Position numbers and translations under genes: made by a program
Shown here: piece after piece, positions 34,342-43,450 of the stretch
How the letters are laid out: the number at the start of each line of letters is the position of its first letter
Position numbering within the stretch: position 1 is the first letter of the stretch
Source of the DNA: an uncultured Bacilli bacterium
Lineage (GTDB): Bacteria; Bacillota_I; Bacilli_A; RF39; UBA660
Direction: 5' to 3'
Assembly (NCBI GenBank): GCA_944331895.1
Contig: CALVIX010000004.1
Coordinates: 62,001-126,000 of the forward strand
Length of the DNA: 64,000 bases
Notes under the pieces: model-generated
Databases searched by the model: none
What the model was told of the DNA's origin: nothing
The model's input: the letters and a program-made list of their open reading frames with translations, nothing else

Positions 34342-36267
34342 GTCGGGTGAATCATCGTATGGTTCTGTTCCTTTTATATAATAGAGCATTTTTTTCTTTT
34401 TACTTTCCGCAGTTGCAACTTTTCCGGTAACTGGTTCCACCATTACACCGACGACATTTTGTGGGATTTCATACCATCCATTGCCTTCTACGTTTTTTTC
34501 CGCACTTTCCATGACTTCTGCCCAAATATTTTTAATTGCATTTCCATCTTTGACGTCAGAAACTCGATTGTCGTCATATCCTGTCCACATTCCCATAATG
34601 AGTTCTTTGTTATATCCGAAGATGAGATGATCTGTTTCGGTTGTCCCCGTTTTAATTGCGTATTTTTTAGTTAATTTCGGAGCTAAATTGATACAAGTTG
34701 GGTAGTTATAATCGACGAATTCACTAGCGTAAGAATTATTTAACATTTCATTTAACACAAACACTAGACTACGATTGAGTATATTTTCTTTTTTCTCTTT
34801 ATGTTCGTATAAAACATTCCCATCGATGTCTTCTACTTTTTCAATAAAATATGGTTCTACTGAATATCCTTCATTTGCAAATGTCGCATAAGCTTTCATC
34901 ATCTCTAAAATGTTAATGCTTTCCGTTCCGAGTGCTAGGGAAGGAATCGGGGTTAATTTAGATTGAATTCCTAATCTCTTTGCGGTATCGATTAAAGTTT
35001 GTTCTCCTAGAAATAGGTGTGTTTTAACAGCGTAAATATTATCAGAATATGCTAGAGCAGTAGCCATGGAAATTGGTTTGTTGGGGTATGTATTTCCATA
35101 GTTATTAGGACTATATGTTTTGTCTTCGGAAAATGTAAACGTCGTTTTTTCACTTTTGAAAGTAGTAGATGGTGTAAATCCATTTTCTAAAGCGGCATAG
35201 TATAAAATAGGTTTCATAGTAGATCCGACTTGTCGTTTCATACTCGTGACGCGATTATATTGACTTTTTGAATAATCCCTACCACCAGCAATTGCTAGAA
35301 TCTTTCCGTTGTTAGGATCCATGACGACACTAGCAATTTCTAATTCTTGATTATAGTCTAGATTTTTTTTGATACTTTCTTCCATTGAAGTTTGTATTTC
35401 TAAGTCGAGATTAGTATATATTTTAAGACCACCAGTTTTTAAAAAAGAAGTAGGGATCGTTTTAATACTCTGTAGTTCTTGGATAACTGCGTCTTGATAA
35501 TACATGAGAGTAGTAAGATTTTCTTTATTTTGATCTACTTTGTAAGTAAGTTCTTTTTGCATCGCTTTTTCAGCTTGGGTCTGTGTAATATACTTGTTTT
35601 TTACCATTGCATTTAAAATGAGTTTTTGCCGTTTTTTAGAATTGTTTTCATTTTGAATGGGAGAATAATAAGTAGGGTCTTTTGGAATTCCTGCTAAGAT
35701 AGTAGCTTCTGCTAAAGTTAGATCCTTCGCGTTTTTACCAAAGTAATATAAGGAGGCATTTTCTATTCCAAAAATTCCGCCATAGTTAATCGTATTTAAA
35801 TATCCTTCTAAAATCTTATCTTTGCTGTAATGGGCTTCTAAACGAATAGTAAGCCACGCTTCGTTAAGTTTTCGCTTCCATGTTTTATCGAAATCAAGGA
35901 ATAAGTTTTTCGCATATTGTTGAGAAATTGTGGAGGCGCCCTGTAGCGTTTTTCCGTTAGTAATATTGATATAGAGTGATTTTAAAATACGTAAAAAGTC
36001 AAATCCTTTATGATGATAAAAAGACTTGTCTTCAATTGCAATGGTAGCATTGATAAGATATGGGGAAATATCATCTAATGAAACCCATTTTTTACTATTT
36101 TTCCCTTGAAATAATTCGTTTTGATTATCGTAAAGGTAGTAGCTATTCGCTTTGTCGATTGGAAGTTTTGGAAGCATTTTAGCATACGCGTATAATCCAA
36201 TGTAGCAAATAAGGAAAAAAGCGACGAGAATTAGTCCAATTTTTATAATTTTTTTCAATATTTTCAT
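34306..36267 (-). CDS. Class A penicillin-binding protein (transglycosylase/transpeptidase)
   Basis: A 653-residue bifunctional peptidoglycan synthase. An N-terminal membrane anchor is at ~8-30. The GT51 domain has EDKSFYHHKG (79-88, catalytic Glu) and QGASTISQQYAKN (~109-121). The transpeptidase domain has GSTMKP (Ser nucleophile, SxxK), YSDN (SxN) and KTGTT (KTG). The C-terminus is short and charged, with no PASTA or Thr-rich tail. GGAGGCG lies just before ATG 36267; the ATG at 36279 lies behind that site. Monocistronic. It is most like PBP1A/PBP2d-type enzymes; whether it serves vegetative or spore wall cannot be told. Confidence 0.95.
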   Translation of the reverse strand: MKILKKIIKIGLILVAFFLICYIGLYAYAKMLPKLPIDKANSYYLYDNQNELFQGKNSKKWVSLDDISPYLINATIAIEDKSFYHHKGFDFLRILKSLYINITNGKTLQGASTISQQYAKNLFLDFDKTWKRKLNEAWLTIRLEAHYSKDKILEGYLNTINYGGIFGIENASLYYFGKNAKDLTLAEATILAGIPKDPTYYSPIQNENNSKKRQKLILNAMVKNKYITQTQAEKAMQKELTYKVDQNKENLTTLMYYQDAVIQELQSIKTIPTSFLKTGGLKIYTNLDLEIQTSMEESIKKNLDYNQELEIASVVMDPNNGKILAIAGGRDYSKSQYNRVTSMKRQVGSTMKPILYYAALENGFTPSTTFKSEKTTFTFSEDKTYSPNNYGNTYPNKPISMATALAYSDNIYAVKTHLFLGEQTLIDTAKRLGIQSKLTPIPSLALGTESINILEMMKAYATFANEGYSVEPYFIEKVEDIDGNVLYEHKEKKENILNRSLVFVLNEMLNNSYASEFVDYNYPTCINLAPKLTKKYAIKTGTTETDHLIFGYNKELIMGMWTGYDDNRVSDVKDGNAIKNIWAEVMESAEKNVEGNGWYEIPQNVVGVMVEPVTGKVATAESKKKKMLYYIKGTEPYDDSPDLDALVPTTKTQ

Positions 36268-36376
36268 ATGCGCCTCCAATCTATTTTTAGTATTACAAAA
36301 AAAAATAAAAATATGAGTGCATTTTTAATAAAGTTATGCTATAATTACATTCAGTAAAAAAAGAAAGAGGGAAGGA

Positions 36377-36751
36377 ATGGCAAAAATAGAAGTTCGTTCG
36401 AGATTGATCGGCAATGAAATAGATCATCATATAACAACAAGCGGAATTTTAACGAAGGGAAAGATCGTCTACAGAGAGCCTGATATTTGTATGATTGTAA
36501 AATTTACGAATAACTCTATAGAGCTTGAGAGAAGTCATTCAGACTATACATTGAAACTTTCTTTTGATACTCAGTGTACATGTAACGGATCTTATCGTAT
36601 CAACGATCCTACGTTGTCGATAGAGGCTAAAACAAAGACGAAAGTACTACAGATAGAAGATGGTATGATCGATATCGTATATGAGCTTTCTCTAGGGGAT
36701 GAACTTGTAGGAGAGTATCATTACCACTTGGATTACGAGGTGAAAGAATGA
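36377..36751 (+). CDS. DUF1934 family beta-barrel protein (YwiB-like)
   Basis: A 124-residue protein of alternating strands matching DUF1934: EVRSRLIGNEIDHH near the start, then GKIVYREPD, a long strand-rich middle and IDIVYELSLGDELVGEYHYHLDYEV at the end. The fold is calycin-like and function is unknown. In B. subtilis ywiB also lies beside argS, and here the stop overlaps the argS start (ATGA). AGAGGGAAGG precedes the ATG. An extended -10 (TGC-TATAAT, 36337-36345) lies upstream. Confidence 0.85.
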   Translation: MAKIEVRSRLIGNEIDHHITTSGILTKGKIVYREPDICMIVKFTNNSIELERSHSDYTLKLSFDTQCTCNGSYRINDPTLSIEAKTKTKVLQIEDGMIDIVYELSLGDELVGEYHYHLDYEVKE

Positions 36752-38358
36752 AAGAAAAATTAAAAGAGTTAATTGGGACTGTACTTGAAAAAAATCATAT
36801 AGATTTTAATTTAGACGAAATCGTCGTAGAAGTTCCGAAGGAAAATAGCCATGGAGATTATGCGACGAATGTGGCGATGCAATTAGCGCGCACATTAAAG
36901 AAAAATCCACGAGAGATTGCGACGTTGTTAATCGCTGATTTACATAATGACGATATTGAAAAAGTTGAGATTGCGGGACCTGGATTTATCAATTTTTATA
37001 TGAAAAGCGATTATTTATATGAAAATATCAATACGGTATTAGAGAAAAAAGAAACATATGGTAGTTCTAATGTCGGAAATAGGAAAAAAGTAAATATCGA
37101 ATACGTCAGTGCGAATCCGACAGGAATTTTACATTTAGGTCATGCACGTGGTGCTAGTTATGGAGATTCTCTTAGTAGAATTATGTCATTTGCAAATTAT
37201 GATGTGACGAGAGAATATTATATCAACGATGCGGGAAATCAGATTGTTAACCTGCAAAATTCGATTCAAGCCCGTTATGAAGGACTTTGTGGTCGCGAGG
37301 AAAAAATGCCAGAAGATGGATATTATGGGAAAGAGATTATCGATATTGCGCGCGATATGAAAGAAGAGCTTGGAGATAATATAACGGATATCAATGTTTT
37401 TCGTAAAAAAGGTCTCGATTACCTTTTAGGTAAGATCAAAGAGCATTTGAAAAATTTCCGTGTAGAATTTGATGTTTGGACGAGTGAACAATCTATATAT
37501 GATAGTGGCGAAGTAGAAGAAACATATCATAAATTAGTCGATGCTGGGTATACTTATGAACAAGATGGAGCTGTCTTTTTAAAGACAACTTTGTATGGAG
37601 ATGAAAAAGATAGAGTACTCATTAAGAAAGATAAAACAAATACATATTTATTACCTGATATCGCATATCATAAGAATAAATACGATAGGGGATACGATGA
37701 ACTGATCAATGTTTTTGGGGCAGATCATCATGGATATGTGCCGAGATTAAAAGCATCGATTGCTATGCTTGGGAACGATCCAGATAAACTAGACGTAGAG
37801 ATTTTACAAATGGTTCGTCTTGTGAGAGGGAAAGAAGAAATCAAGATGAGCAAGAGAACTGGAAATGCAGTAACGATTGCGGATCTTGTAGAGGAAGTTG
37901 GATTAGACGCAACAAGATATTTCTTCTCTTCTAGAAGTCTCGATACACAATTAGACTTCGATATGGAACTTGCGACCAAAGAATCAAATGAAAACCCAGT
38001 TTATTATATCGAATATGCCTATGCGCGTATTAGTTCTATCTTAAAGGAATATCCACATGTAGTAGAACCGCTCGAACGTTATGAAACATTGACAAGTGAA
38101 TATGCTAAAAATTTACTTGCTAAAGTGTATGAGTTTACCGATACGATAAAATTGAGTGCCGAGAAGAGAAGCCCACATATTATTGCAAATTACGCATATG
38201 ATTTAGCAGGTTTATTCCATACGTTCTATGCACATGAAAAAGTTTTAACCAAAGATGAAGCGAGTACGAGAGAACGTATCAATTTAATTGCTGCAACAGC
38301 AATCACAATCCAAAATGCATTGCGACTCATTGGTGTTGCGACGCGAGAAAAAATGTAG
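36748..38358 (+). CDS. argS: Arginyl-tRNA synthetase
   Basis: A 536-residue class I synthetase. An N-terminal Arg-tRNA-binding domain is at ~1-90, the HIGH-type motif HLGHARG at ~129, KMSK in KMSKRTGNAV at ~365, and a C-terminal DALR anticodon-binding domain ending NALRLIGVATREKM. It is translationally coupled to the DUF1934 gene and followed 11 nt later by rpoE, so the three probably form one operon. No T-box precedes it. Confidence 0.97.
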   Translation: MKEKLKELIGTVLEKNHIDFNLDEIVVEVPKENSHGDYATNVAMQLARTLKKNPREIATLLIADLHNDDIEKVEIAGPGFINFYMKSDYLYENINTVLEKKETYGSSNVGNRKKVNIEYVSANPTGILHLGHARGASYGDSLSRIMSFANYDVTREYYINDAGNQIVNLQNSIQARYEGLCGREEKMPEDGYYGKEIIDIARDMKEELGDNITDINVFRKKGLDYLLGKIKEHLKNFRVEFDVWTSEQSIYDSGEVEETYHKLVDAGYTYEQDGAVFLKTTLYGDEKDRVLIKKDKTNTYLLPDIAYHKNKYDRGYDELINVFGADHHGYVPRLKASIAMLGNDPDKLDVEILQMVRLVRGKEEIKMSKRTGNAVTIADLVEEVGLDATRYFFSSRSLDTQLDFDMELATKESNENPVYYIEYAYARISSILKEYPHVVEPLERYETLTSEYAKNLLAKVYEFTDTIKLSAEKRSPHIIANYAYDLAGLFHTFYAHEKVLTKDEASTRERINLIAATAITIQNALRLIGVATREKM

Positions 38359-38368
38359 GAGGACGAAT

Positions 38369-38800
38369 ATGAAGTTAAAAAAAATGCCAAAAGAGGAGTT
38401 AGAGTTACTTTCTTATACAGATTTAACTTATATGATTTTAAAAGAGAATAAAAAATCAATGAATACTCCAACCATTTTTAAGAAAATCTGTGATCTTCTT
38501 GGATATAGTGATGAAGAGTATAGTGCGAAAATAGGTGATTATTATACATCTCTTACGATCGATAAAAGATTCGTGCTTTTAGACAATGCAGAATGGGATT
38601 TAAGAGATCATCATTCTATTGAAATTGTAATCGATGACGAAGAAGACGAAAGCGAAATGGTAGAAGAAGAGGAAGAGATCGAAGTAGAACCAGAGGAAAA
38701 CGACGAAGATGATATCGATGACATCGATGAAGAAGAACCGGAAGATACTTCTGATATCGAGGAATTATCTATCATTGCTGATGACGAAATCGAGGAATAA
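38369..38800 (+). CDS. rpoE: DNA-directed RNA polymerase delta subunit
   Basis: A 143-residue protein with the RpoE/HARE-HTH N-terminal domain (~1-90: PKEELELLSYTDLTYMILKENKKSMNTPTIFKKIC ... DKRFVLLDNAEWDLRDHHS) and a ~50-residue almost purely acidic tail of Asp and Glu. In Gram-positives delta binds core polymerase and speeds recycling by displacing nucleic acid. AGGAGGAC lies before ATG 38369; the frame upstream lies within argS. Shorter than the 173-aa Bacillus protein because of a shorter tail. Confidence 0.93.
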   Translation: MKLKKMPKEELELLSYTDLTYMILKENKKSMNTPTIFKKICDLLGYSDEEYSAKIGDYYTSLTIDKRFVLLDNAEWDLRDHHSIEIVIDDEEDESEMVEEEEEIEVEPEENDEDDIDDIDEEEPEDTSDIEELSIIADDEIEE

Positions 38801-38803
38801 TGC

Positions 38804-38826
38804 AAGACAGAGTAATCTGTCTTTTT
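38804..38826 (+). terminator. Terminator of the argS-rpoE operon
   Basis: AAGACAGA-GTAA-TCTGTCTT hairpin with six T. Confidence 0.88.
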
Positions 38827-38885
38827 TGCAAAGCGAAAATATGATTGAAAAATAAGGAAAAAACAAAGAAAAATAAGAAAAAACA

Positions 38886-38914
38886 TTGCTTTTATGCGTA
38901 AAAAATGGTATTCT
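38886..38914 (+). promoter_or_regulatory. Promoter of the HU gene
   Basis: TTGCTT (38886-38891), 17-nt spacer, TATTCT (38909-38914) with extended TGG. Confidence 0.65.
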
Positions 38915-38960
38915 TAGATTGTAAGCAAGATAGCTTAACAAAATAGGGAGGTAAATGCAG

Positions 38961-39233
38961 ATGACAAAAACATTATTAGTAGACTATATTGCAGAAGAAA
39001 CAGGATTAACTAAAGCTGATTCAGCACGTGCTTTAGAAGCAATGATGAATGGAATTGTAAAAGGATTAAAAGAAGATGGAAAAGTTACTTTAACTGGGTT
39101 CTGTACATTTACTGCAGTAAAAAAAGCTGCTAAAACAGGACGTAACCCAAGAACAGGAGAAGCTGTTCAAATTCCTGCAAGAGTTGCTGCTACAATCAAA
39201 GCTGGTTCTAAGTTAAAAGAAGCTTTAAACTAA
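38961..39233 (+). CDS. hup: HU-type nucleoid protein
   Basis: A 90-residue histone-like protein, the canonical HU length when started at ATG 38961 (GGGAGGT 8 nt upstream; ATG 38955 is closer to that site). TKADSARALEAMMNGIVKGLKEDGKVTLTGFCTF is followed by the signature GRNPRTGEAVQIPAR, whose Pro intercalates into DNA on the beta arm. It bends DNA and compacts the nucleoid. Note the Cys in GFCTF where Phe-Gly-x-Phe is usual. Codons are strongly biased, as expected for an abundant protein. Monocistronic with its own promoter and terminator. Confidence 0.96.
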   Translation: MTKTLLVDYIAEETGLTKADSARALEAMMNGIVKGLKEDGKVTLTGFCTFTAVKKAAKTGRNPRTGEAVQIPARVAATIKAGSKLKEALN

Positions 39234-39236
39234 AAA

Positions 39237-39265
39237 CGAAAAAGACACTTTGTGTCTTTTTTTCG
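39237..39265 (+). terminator. Terminator of the HU gene
   Basis: AAAAAGACAC-TTT-GTGTCTTTTT hairpin flanked by CG pairs, then T run. Confidence 0.9.
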
Positions 39266-39304
39266 TATCGTTATTATGATATGCTAACATTGAGAGGTGA
39301 TAAT

Positions 39305-40414
39305 ATGCCGATAGAAGTAAAAGAAATTTTAAAATGTCTAAACGATGCATCTTATGAAGCATATCTTGTCGGAGGATATCCGAGGGATCGTTATAGAGGG
39401 GGAACTACTGACGATTTTGATATTTGTACGAATGCAACACCGGAAGAATTGAAGAAACTATTCCCACAGCTGGGAGAAGTATGTTTTGGAAGCTGTCGAT
39501 TAAAGAAAGGTAAGGTAGAAGTACAAATCACACCCTATCGAGAGGAATATGAGTATCAGAATCACCGTTTTGTTCAAAAGTATCGTTATGTAGATACGTT
39601 AAAACAAGATTTAAAACGTAGAGATTTTGTGATGAATACATTATGTATGGATGCAGATGAACATTATGTCGATCTTCTAGATGCTAGAAAAGATATCGAT
39701 AATAAGATGATTCGTTGCGTTGGAGATCCTTTTCAAAAATTAGAGGAAGATGTGTTAAGAATATTACGTGCGGTTCGTTTTGCCACGACACTACACTTTG
39801 ATATTGACCCATCTTTAAAAGATGCAATCATAGCAAAAAGAAATCTTTTAAAATTTTTATCTAAAGATCGAATCAAAATAGAACTAGATCGCATTTTAAA
39901 AGATCCTATTGGACTAGATTGGATTTGTAAATTAAAATTAGAAATGCCATTAGAACTCGGGAATATTTCTGATGTAAAGTGGGTAGATGATATCGATTTT
40001 TGCTGGGCACAAATGAACTATAAAGCATATCCGATGTGTCGTAGTAGAATGAAGAGAATAAAAGCGATTTGTCGATTATTACAGCGAGATTTAAATGAAC
40101 CAATGATTTTATATCAAACGCAAGATGCATGGTTGAAAAAATTAGCTGTGATAAAAAACATGTCATATGAAATATTAAAGGACAAGAAGGAAGCGTTGCC
40201 GATTCATAAAATAGAAGATATCGCAGTTTCTATCACTCATTTAAAAGCAGTATATGAGAAGTATCCTGTTCAATTTGTTTACCAATGTTGGAAAGAATTA
40301 GAAATACAAATTGTACTTGGAAATATAGAGAATAACGAAACTTCTATCTATGAGTTTATGGACCAAATTATAGACCGAAAATTTTCTACACATCAGAAAA
40401 AAAATAGAGTATAA
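39305..40414 (+). CDS. cca: tRNA nucleotidyltransferase (CCA-adding) / poly(A) polymerase family
   Basis: A 369-residue class II nucleotidyltransferase: VGGYPRDRYRGG (~22-33), DDFDICTNATPEE (~37-49, metal-binding carboxylates), RRDFVMNTLCMD and the RILRAVRFATTLHFDID helix that follows, then a divergent helical C-terminal body. It adds or repairs the tRNA 3' CCA end. All tRNA genes in this window already encode CCA, so repair is the likely main task. GAGGTGATA precedes ATG 39305. Family is certain; distinction from a poly(A) polymerase rests on resemblance to Bacillus Cca. Confidence 0.9.
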   Translation: MPIEVKEILKCLNDASYEAYLVGGYPRDRYRGGTTDDFDICTNATPEELKKLFPQLGEVCFGSCRLKKGKVEVQITPYREEYEYQNHRFVQKYRYVDTLKQDLKRRDFVMNTLCMDADEHYVDLLDARKDIDNKMIRCVGDPFQKLEEDVLRILRAVRFATTLHFDIDPSLKDAIIAKRNLLKFLSKDRIKIELDRILKDPIGLDWICKLKLEMPLELGNISDVKWVDDIDFCWAQMNYKAYPMCRSRMKRIKAICRLLQRDLNEPMILYQTQDAWLKKLAVIKNMSYEILKDKKEALPIHKIEDIAVSITHLKAVYEKYPVQFVYQCWKELEIQIVLGNIENNETSIYEFMDQIIDRKFSTHQKKNRV

Positions 40415-40436
40415 TAGATAGACGAGGTGGTAAAAC

Positions 40437-41078
40437 ATGTTAGAAAAAATAATGCATATATTAGAACATGGTACATATCAAATACCTAGTTTACTGATTA
40501 CAAATTATAAAGAGTTAAAACTTTCAGATATAGAATTTATTACGCTCATTTATTTGATGAACACGGATAGTATGTTTGCGCCGAAAGAAATAGGAAATGC
40601 GCTACATCTTACTTTGGAAGAGGTATTAGAGACTATTGGTTCTTTAGAATCGAAGGGGTTTATCAAAATAGAGATGAAAAAGCGTAGAGAAGTGCGAGAG
40701 GAACATATTAACTTGGAAGGTACTTATCAAAAACTTGCTTTTTCTTATGTTGAAGCGCCAAAGGAAAAAGAGGCTACTTCTAATTTATTTACTACGTTTG
40801 AAACCGAGTTTGCAAGACCATTGTCTCCTATCGAGTATGAACTCATCAATGGATGGAAAGAGAATGATTTTACGGATGAACTCATTATTTTAGCGCTCAA
40901 GGAAGCTGTGTATAATGGGGTAACAAATTTACGGTACATCGATAAGATTTTGTATGAATGGAAGAAAAAAGGGATTCGTACGAAGGAACAAGTAGAACAG
41001 TCGAAAGTGGCGTTTAAGTCGAAAAAAGAAGAGAAGCAGGAATTATTTGATTATGACTGGTTGGATGAAAATGCTTGA
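40437..41078 (+). CDS. dnaD: Primosomal protein DnaD
   Basis: A 213-residue DnaD. The N-terminal winged helix (DIEFITLIYLMNTDSMFAPKEIGNALHLTLEEVLETIGSLESKGFI) and the C-terminal DnaB_2 domain (PLSPIEYELINGWKENDFTDELIILALKEAVYNGVTNLRYIDKILYEWKKKGI, with the YxxxIxxxW motif) are both complete. DnaD remodels DNA at oriC and helps load the replicative helicase. GAGGTGG precedes the ATG. The stop overlaps the nth start, the same dnaD-nth order as in Bacillus. Confidence 0.93.
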   Translation: MLEKIMHILEHGTYQIPSLLITNYKELKLSDIEFITLIYLMNTDSMFAPKEIGNALHLTLEEVLETIGSLESKGFIKIEMKKRREVREEHINLEGTYQKLAFSYVEAPKEKEATSNLFTTFETEFARPLSPIEYELINGWKENDFTDELIILALKEAVYNGVTNLRYIDKILYEWKKKGIRTKEQVEQSKVAFKSKKEEKQELFDYDWLDENA

Positions 41079-41712
41079 TGATTTTATCGAATATTTAGAT
41101 GAGCTGATTCCTAATCCTGCTTGTGAATTGAATTACCACAAAGATTATGAACTTTTAATAGCGGTTATGTTGAGTGCACAGACGACAGATAAAAGAGTAA
41201 ATGAAGTGACTGCAGTATTGTTTCAAAAATATCCGACATTAGAGGCATTACAAGATGCAGATTTATCTGATCTAATGAGGATTATTCGTCCGATTGGAAC
41301 ATTTCAGAAAAAGTCGGCTAATGTGAAAGCAATAGCGCATCGATTGCTAGAAGATCAAGGCGGGAAAGTTCCAAAAGATCGAGCGTATTTAGAAACACTA
41401 CCAGGCGTTGGACGAAAGACGACGAATGTCGTTTTAGGAGAACTGTTTCACGAACAATGTATCGCAGTAGATACACATGTAGAAAGAGTGAGCAAGCGTC
41501 TTAAATTAGCTAAGGAACAAGATGATGTTCTTACAGTTGAAAAAAAGCTTACAAAGAAGCTGAAAGGATATGATTTGTGGAAGATGCATCATCAGATTTT
41601 ACTATTTGGTAGATACTATTGTAAGAGTCAAAATCCACAGTGTGAACATTGTAAAATGCAGGCATACTGTCGTTATTATAAGAACCAGCAAAAGAAAAAA
41701 GTCACATCTTAA
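41071..41712 (+). CDS. nth: Endonuclease III
   Basis: A 213-residue DNA glycosylase/AP lyase for oxidised pyrimidines. The helix-hairpin-helix with catalytic Lys is LPGVGRKTTNVVL (~110), the catalytic Asp is in AVDTHVERVSKRL, and C-x6-C-x2-C-x5-C at ~186-202 binds the [4Fe-4S] cluster. ATG 41071 lies inside the dnaD 3' end (8-nt overlap). ATG 41065 is a close alternative. The end shares a bidirectional terminator with the convergent LemA gene. Confidence 0.96.
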   Translation: MLDDFIEYLDELIPNPACELNYHKDYELLIAVMLSAQTTDKRVNEVTAVLFQKYPTLEALQDADLSDLMRIIRPIGTFQKKSANVKAIAHRLLEDQGGKVPKDRAYLETLPGVGRKTTNVVLGELFHEQCIAVDTHVERVSKRLKLAKEQDDVLTVEKKLTKKLKGYDLWKMHHQILLFGRYYCKSQNPQCEHCKMQAYCRYYKNQQKKKVTS

Positions 41713-41722
41713 TGTGGCTTTT
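41696..41722. terminator. Bidirectional terminator
   Basis: AAAAG-T-CACAT / ATGTG-G-CTTTT hairpin with A and T flanks between nth and the LemA-family gene. Confidence 0.78.
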
Positions 41723-41725
41723 ATT

Positions 41726-42271
41726 TTATAATTTAAAGTCATTATAAATTTCATCGTTCATGTTTTTTCCATCGAAATAAGTTCTCTCTTTAAATTTACA
41801 AATTTTAGATACGATATTTGATGGGAATGCACGGACTAATTTATTATAATCAGTAATAATATCGTTGTAATATTTACGATAAGCATAGATGTCTGTCTCT
41901 GTTTCATTTAATCCAATATCGATTTTTAAGAAACTCTCTGAATTTTTTAGTTCTGGATATTCTTCTTTATATTTATTAAATTCATTGATTGCCTCATATA
42001 ATTGTCGATCTAATTCAAAGTTTGTTAATTTTCTCGAACGAAGTTTTACGATAATCTCTAAGATGTCTTTATCGATATCCGTATTTGCTTTGATAATTCC
42101 TATTGATTTATTCAAAAGATCAAATCTTTTTCTCAAAGTAGAATCGATATTTGCCTCTGCTTCGTTGATTCGTATAATACAACTTTGAAAACGATTAAAA
42201 ATATTGATATAGCAGATTAAAATAATACAAATTACGATACATAGTACCAAAGAATACATAAATAAGTCCAT
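41726..42271 (-). CDS. LemA family protein
   Basis: A 181-residue protein with an N-terminal membrane helix (~5-25) and a helical bundle: YINIFNRFQSCIIRINEAEANIDSTLRKRFDLLNKSI, FNKYKEEYPELKNSESF and YRKYYNDIITDYNKLVRAFPSNIVSKICKFKERTYF are hallmarks of LemA. Function is poorly known across bacteria. The FxxRTYF end is family-typical. CAAGGTGATC precedes the start. It follows gerQ on the same strand by about 50 nt and could share its transcript. Confidence 0.9.
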   Translation of the reverse strand: MDLFMYSLVLCIVICIILICYINIFNRFQSCIIRINEAEANIDSTLRKRFDLLNKSIGIIKANTDIDKDILEIIVKLRSRKLTNFELDRQLYEAINEFNKYKEEYPELKNSESFLKIDIGLNETETDIYAYRKYYNDIITDYNKLVRAFPSNIVSKICKFKERTYFDGKNMNDEIYNDFKL

Positions 42272-42323
42272 ATGATCACCTTGTTACATTATAGCAGAAA
42301 TGAAATGCAAGATCAATTATTAT

Positions 42324-42671
42324 TTATAAATTTGGAATAAATTCAGGACTATAGTTAATACGTTCTTCGAATTCTACATAGTCTAGATAAATCATTTGCA
42401 ATAAATACCATTTTCCAGTTTGTGGATCACTCAAAATTAAGTGATCTCGTCCTGCTTGTTCGATGATGCCGTCAAATACCTTATCACGCCATTCGGTAGA
42501 ATCGGTAAATGTCATATAGACTCGCACTTTTTTTCCTTTATTGAGACGTAGAATATTTTCAATATAGGATTGTTCTACATCGTAAGCACCAGATGTCATA
42601 GCAGTAGATTGATTAGGAACTTGTATCGGTTGACCTGGAAAAGTCTGATTTGGATAAAAATTTTGATTCAC
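42324..42671 (-). CDS. gerQ: Spore coat protein GerQ
   Basis: A 115-residue protein whose C-terminal ~80 residues match GerQ closely: EQSYIENILRLNKGKKVRVYMTF, IIEQAGRDHLILSDPQTGKWYLLQM and IYLDYVEFEERINY. In B. subtilis GerQ is cross-linked in the coat by transglutaminase and is needed for CwlJ activity in germination. The N-terminus is Gln, Asn and Pro rich (PNQTFPGQPIQVPNQ), which supplies Gln. The start is GTG (42671) after GAGGTGATAAA. Confidence 0.95.
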   Translation of the reverse strand: MNQNFYPNQTFPGQPIQVPNQSTAMTSGAYDVEQSYIENILRLNKGKKVRVYMTFTDSTEWRDKVFDGIIEQAGRDHLILSDPQTGKWYLLQMIYLDYVEFEERINYSPEFIPNL

Positions 42672-42745
42672 TTTATCACCTCTTATTAAAGGGTATGTAT
42701 AAATGATAAAAATATGATATACTGTTGTTAATTTGGAGGAGTTAT

Positions 42746-43450
42746 ATGAAGTTAGAATTACATCACATTGAGAAAAGATTCGACGATAAAGAAGTGTTAA
42801 AAGATGTTTCTTTCACATTTGAAGAAGGGCATATCTATGGATTATTAGGACGTAACGGAGCCGGGAAGACTACGCTTTTTAATTGTATCAATGAAGATTT
42901 GAAAATAGATGGAGGGGAGTTTTTCATCGAAGATGATAAAGGGAAAAGAAAAATTACATCAGAGGATATCGGATATGTATTATCTACGCCGATTGTTCCG
43001 GAGTTTTTAACAGGGAGAGAATTTTTAAAATTTTTTATCGATATCAATCGAAACCATATGAAAGAAGAAAAAACGATCGATGAATACTTTGAGCTGATGA
43101 AAATAGAAGAGTCAGATCGCGATAAACTTATGAAAGATTATTCACATGGAATGAAAAATAAAATGCAACTTTTAGTCAATATTATTGCAAATCCTAAGAT
43201 ATTGTTGCTCGATGAACCATTGACCTCATTCGATGTCGTTGTAGCGGAAGAAATGAAGGGATTATTAAAGCAACTAAAACATGATCATATTTTGATTTTC
43301 TCTACACATATTATGGAATTAGCTTTAGATTTGTGTGATGAAATCGTCATATTAAATCATGGAATATTAGAAGAAATTGATCGTCATAACTTAGAACGGA
43401 ATGAGCTCAAAGATAAAATTATTTCTGCTTTGAAAGGAGAAGAAGAATGA
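42746..43450 (+). CDS. ABC transporter ATP-binding protein
   Basis: A 234-residue ABC ATPase: Walker A GRNGAGKTT (~35), the signature region YSHGMKNKMQL (in place of LSGGQ, a form common in ABC-2-type exporters), Walker B ILLLDEPLTSFD and the H-loop in IFSTHIMELA. It is followed by a large membrane protein with an overlapping ATGA start, so they form an exporter or drug/antimicrobial-peptide-type transporter. GGAGGAG precedes ATG 42746. Substrate unknown. Confidence 0.93.
   Translation: MKLELHHIEKRFDDKEVLKDVSFTFEEGHIYGLLGRNGAGKTTLFNCINEDLKIDGGEFFIEDDKGKRKITSEDIGYVLSTPIVPEFLTGREFLKFFIDINRNHMKEEKTIDEYFELMKIEESDRDKLMKDYSHGMKNKMQLLVNIIANPKILLLDEPLTSFDVVVAEEMKGLLKQLKHDHILIFSTHIMELALDLCDEIVILNHGILEEIDRHNLERNELKDKIISALKGEEE

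Noticed and set aside
38611-38886. Ser-rich 91-codon frame opposite rpoE
   Set aside because: Antisense of the Asp/Glu codons of the rpoE tail; Ser-rich text is the expected complement.
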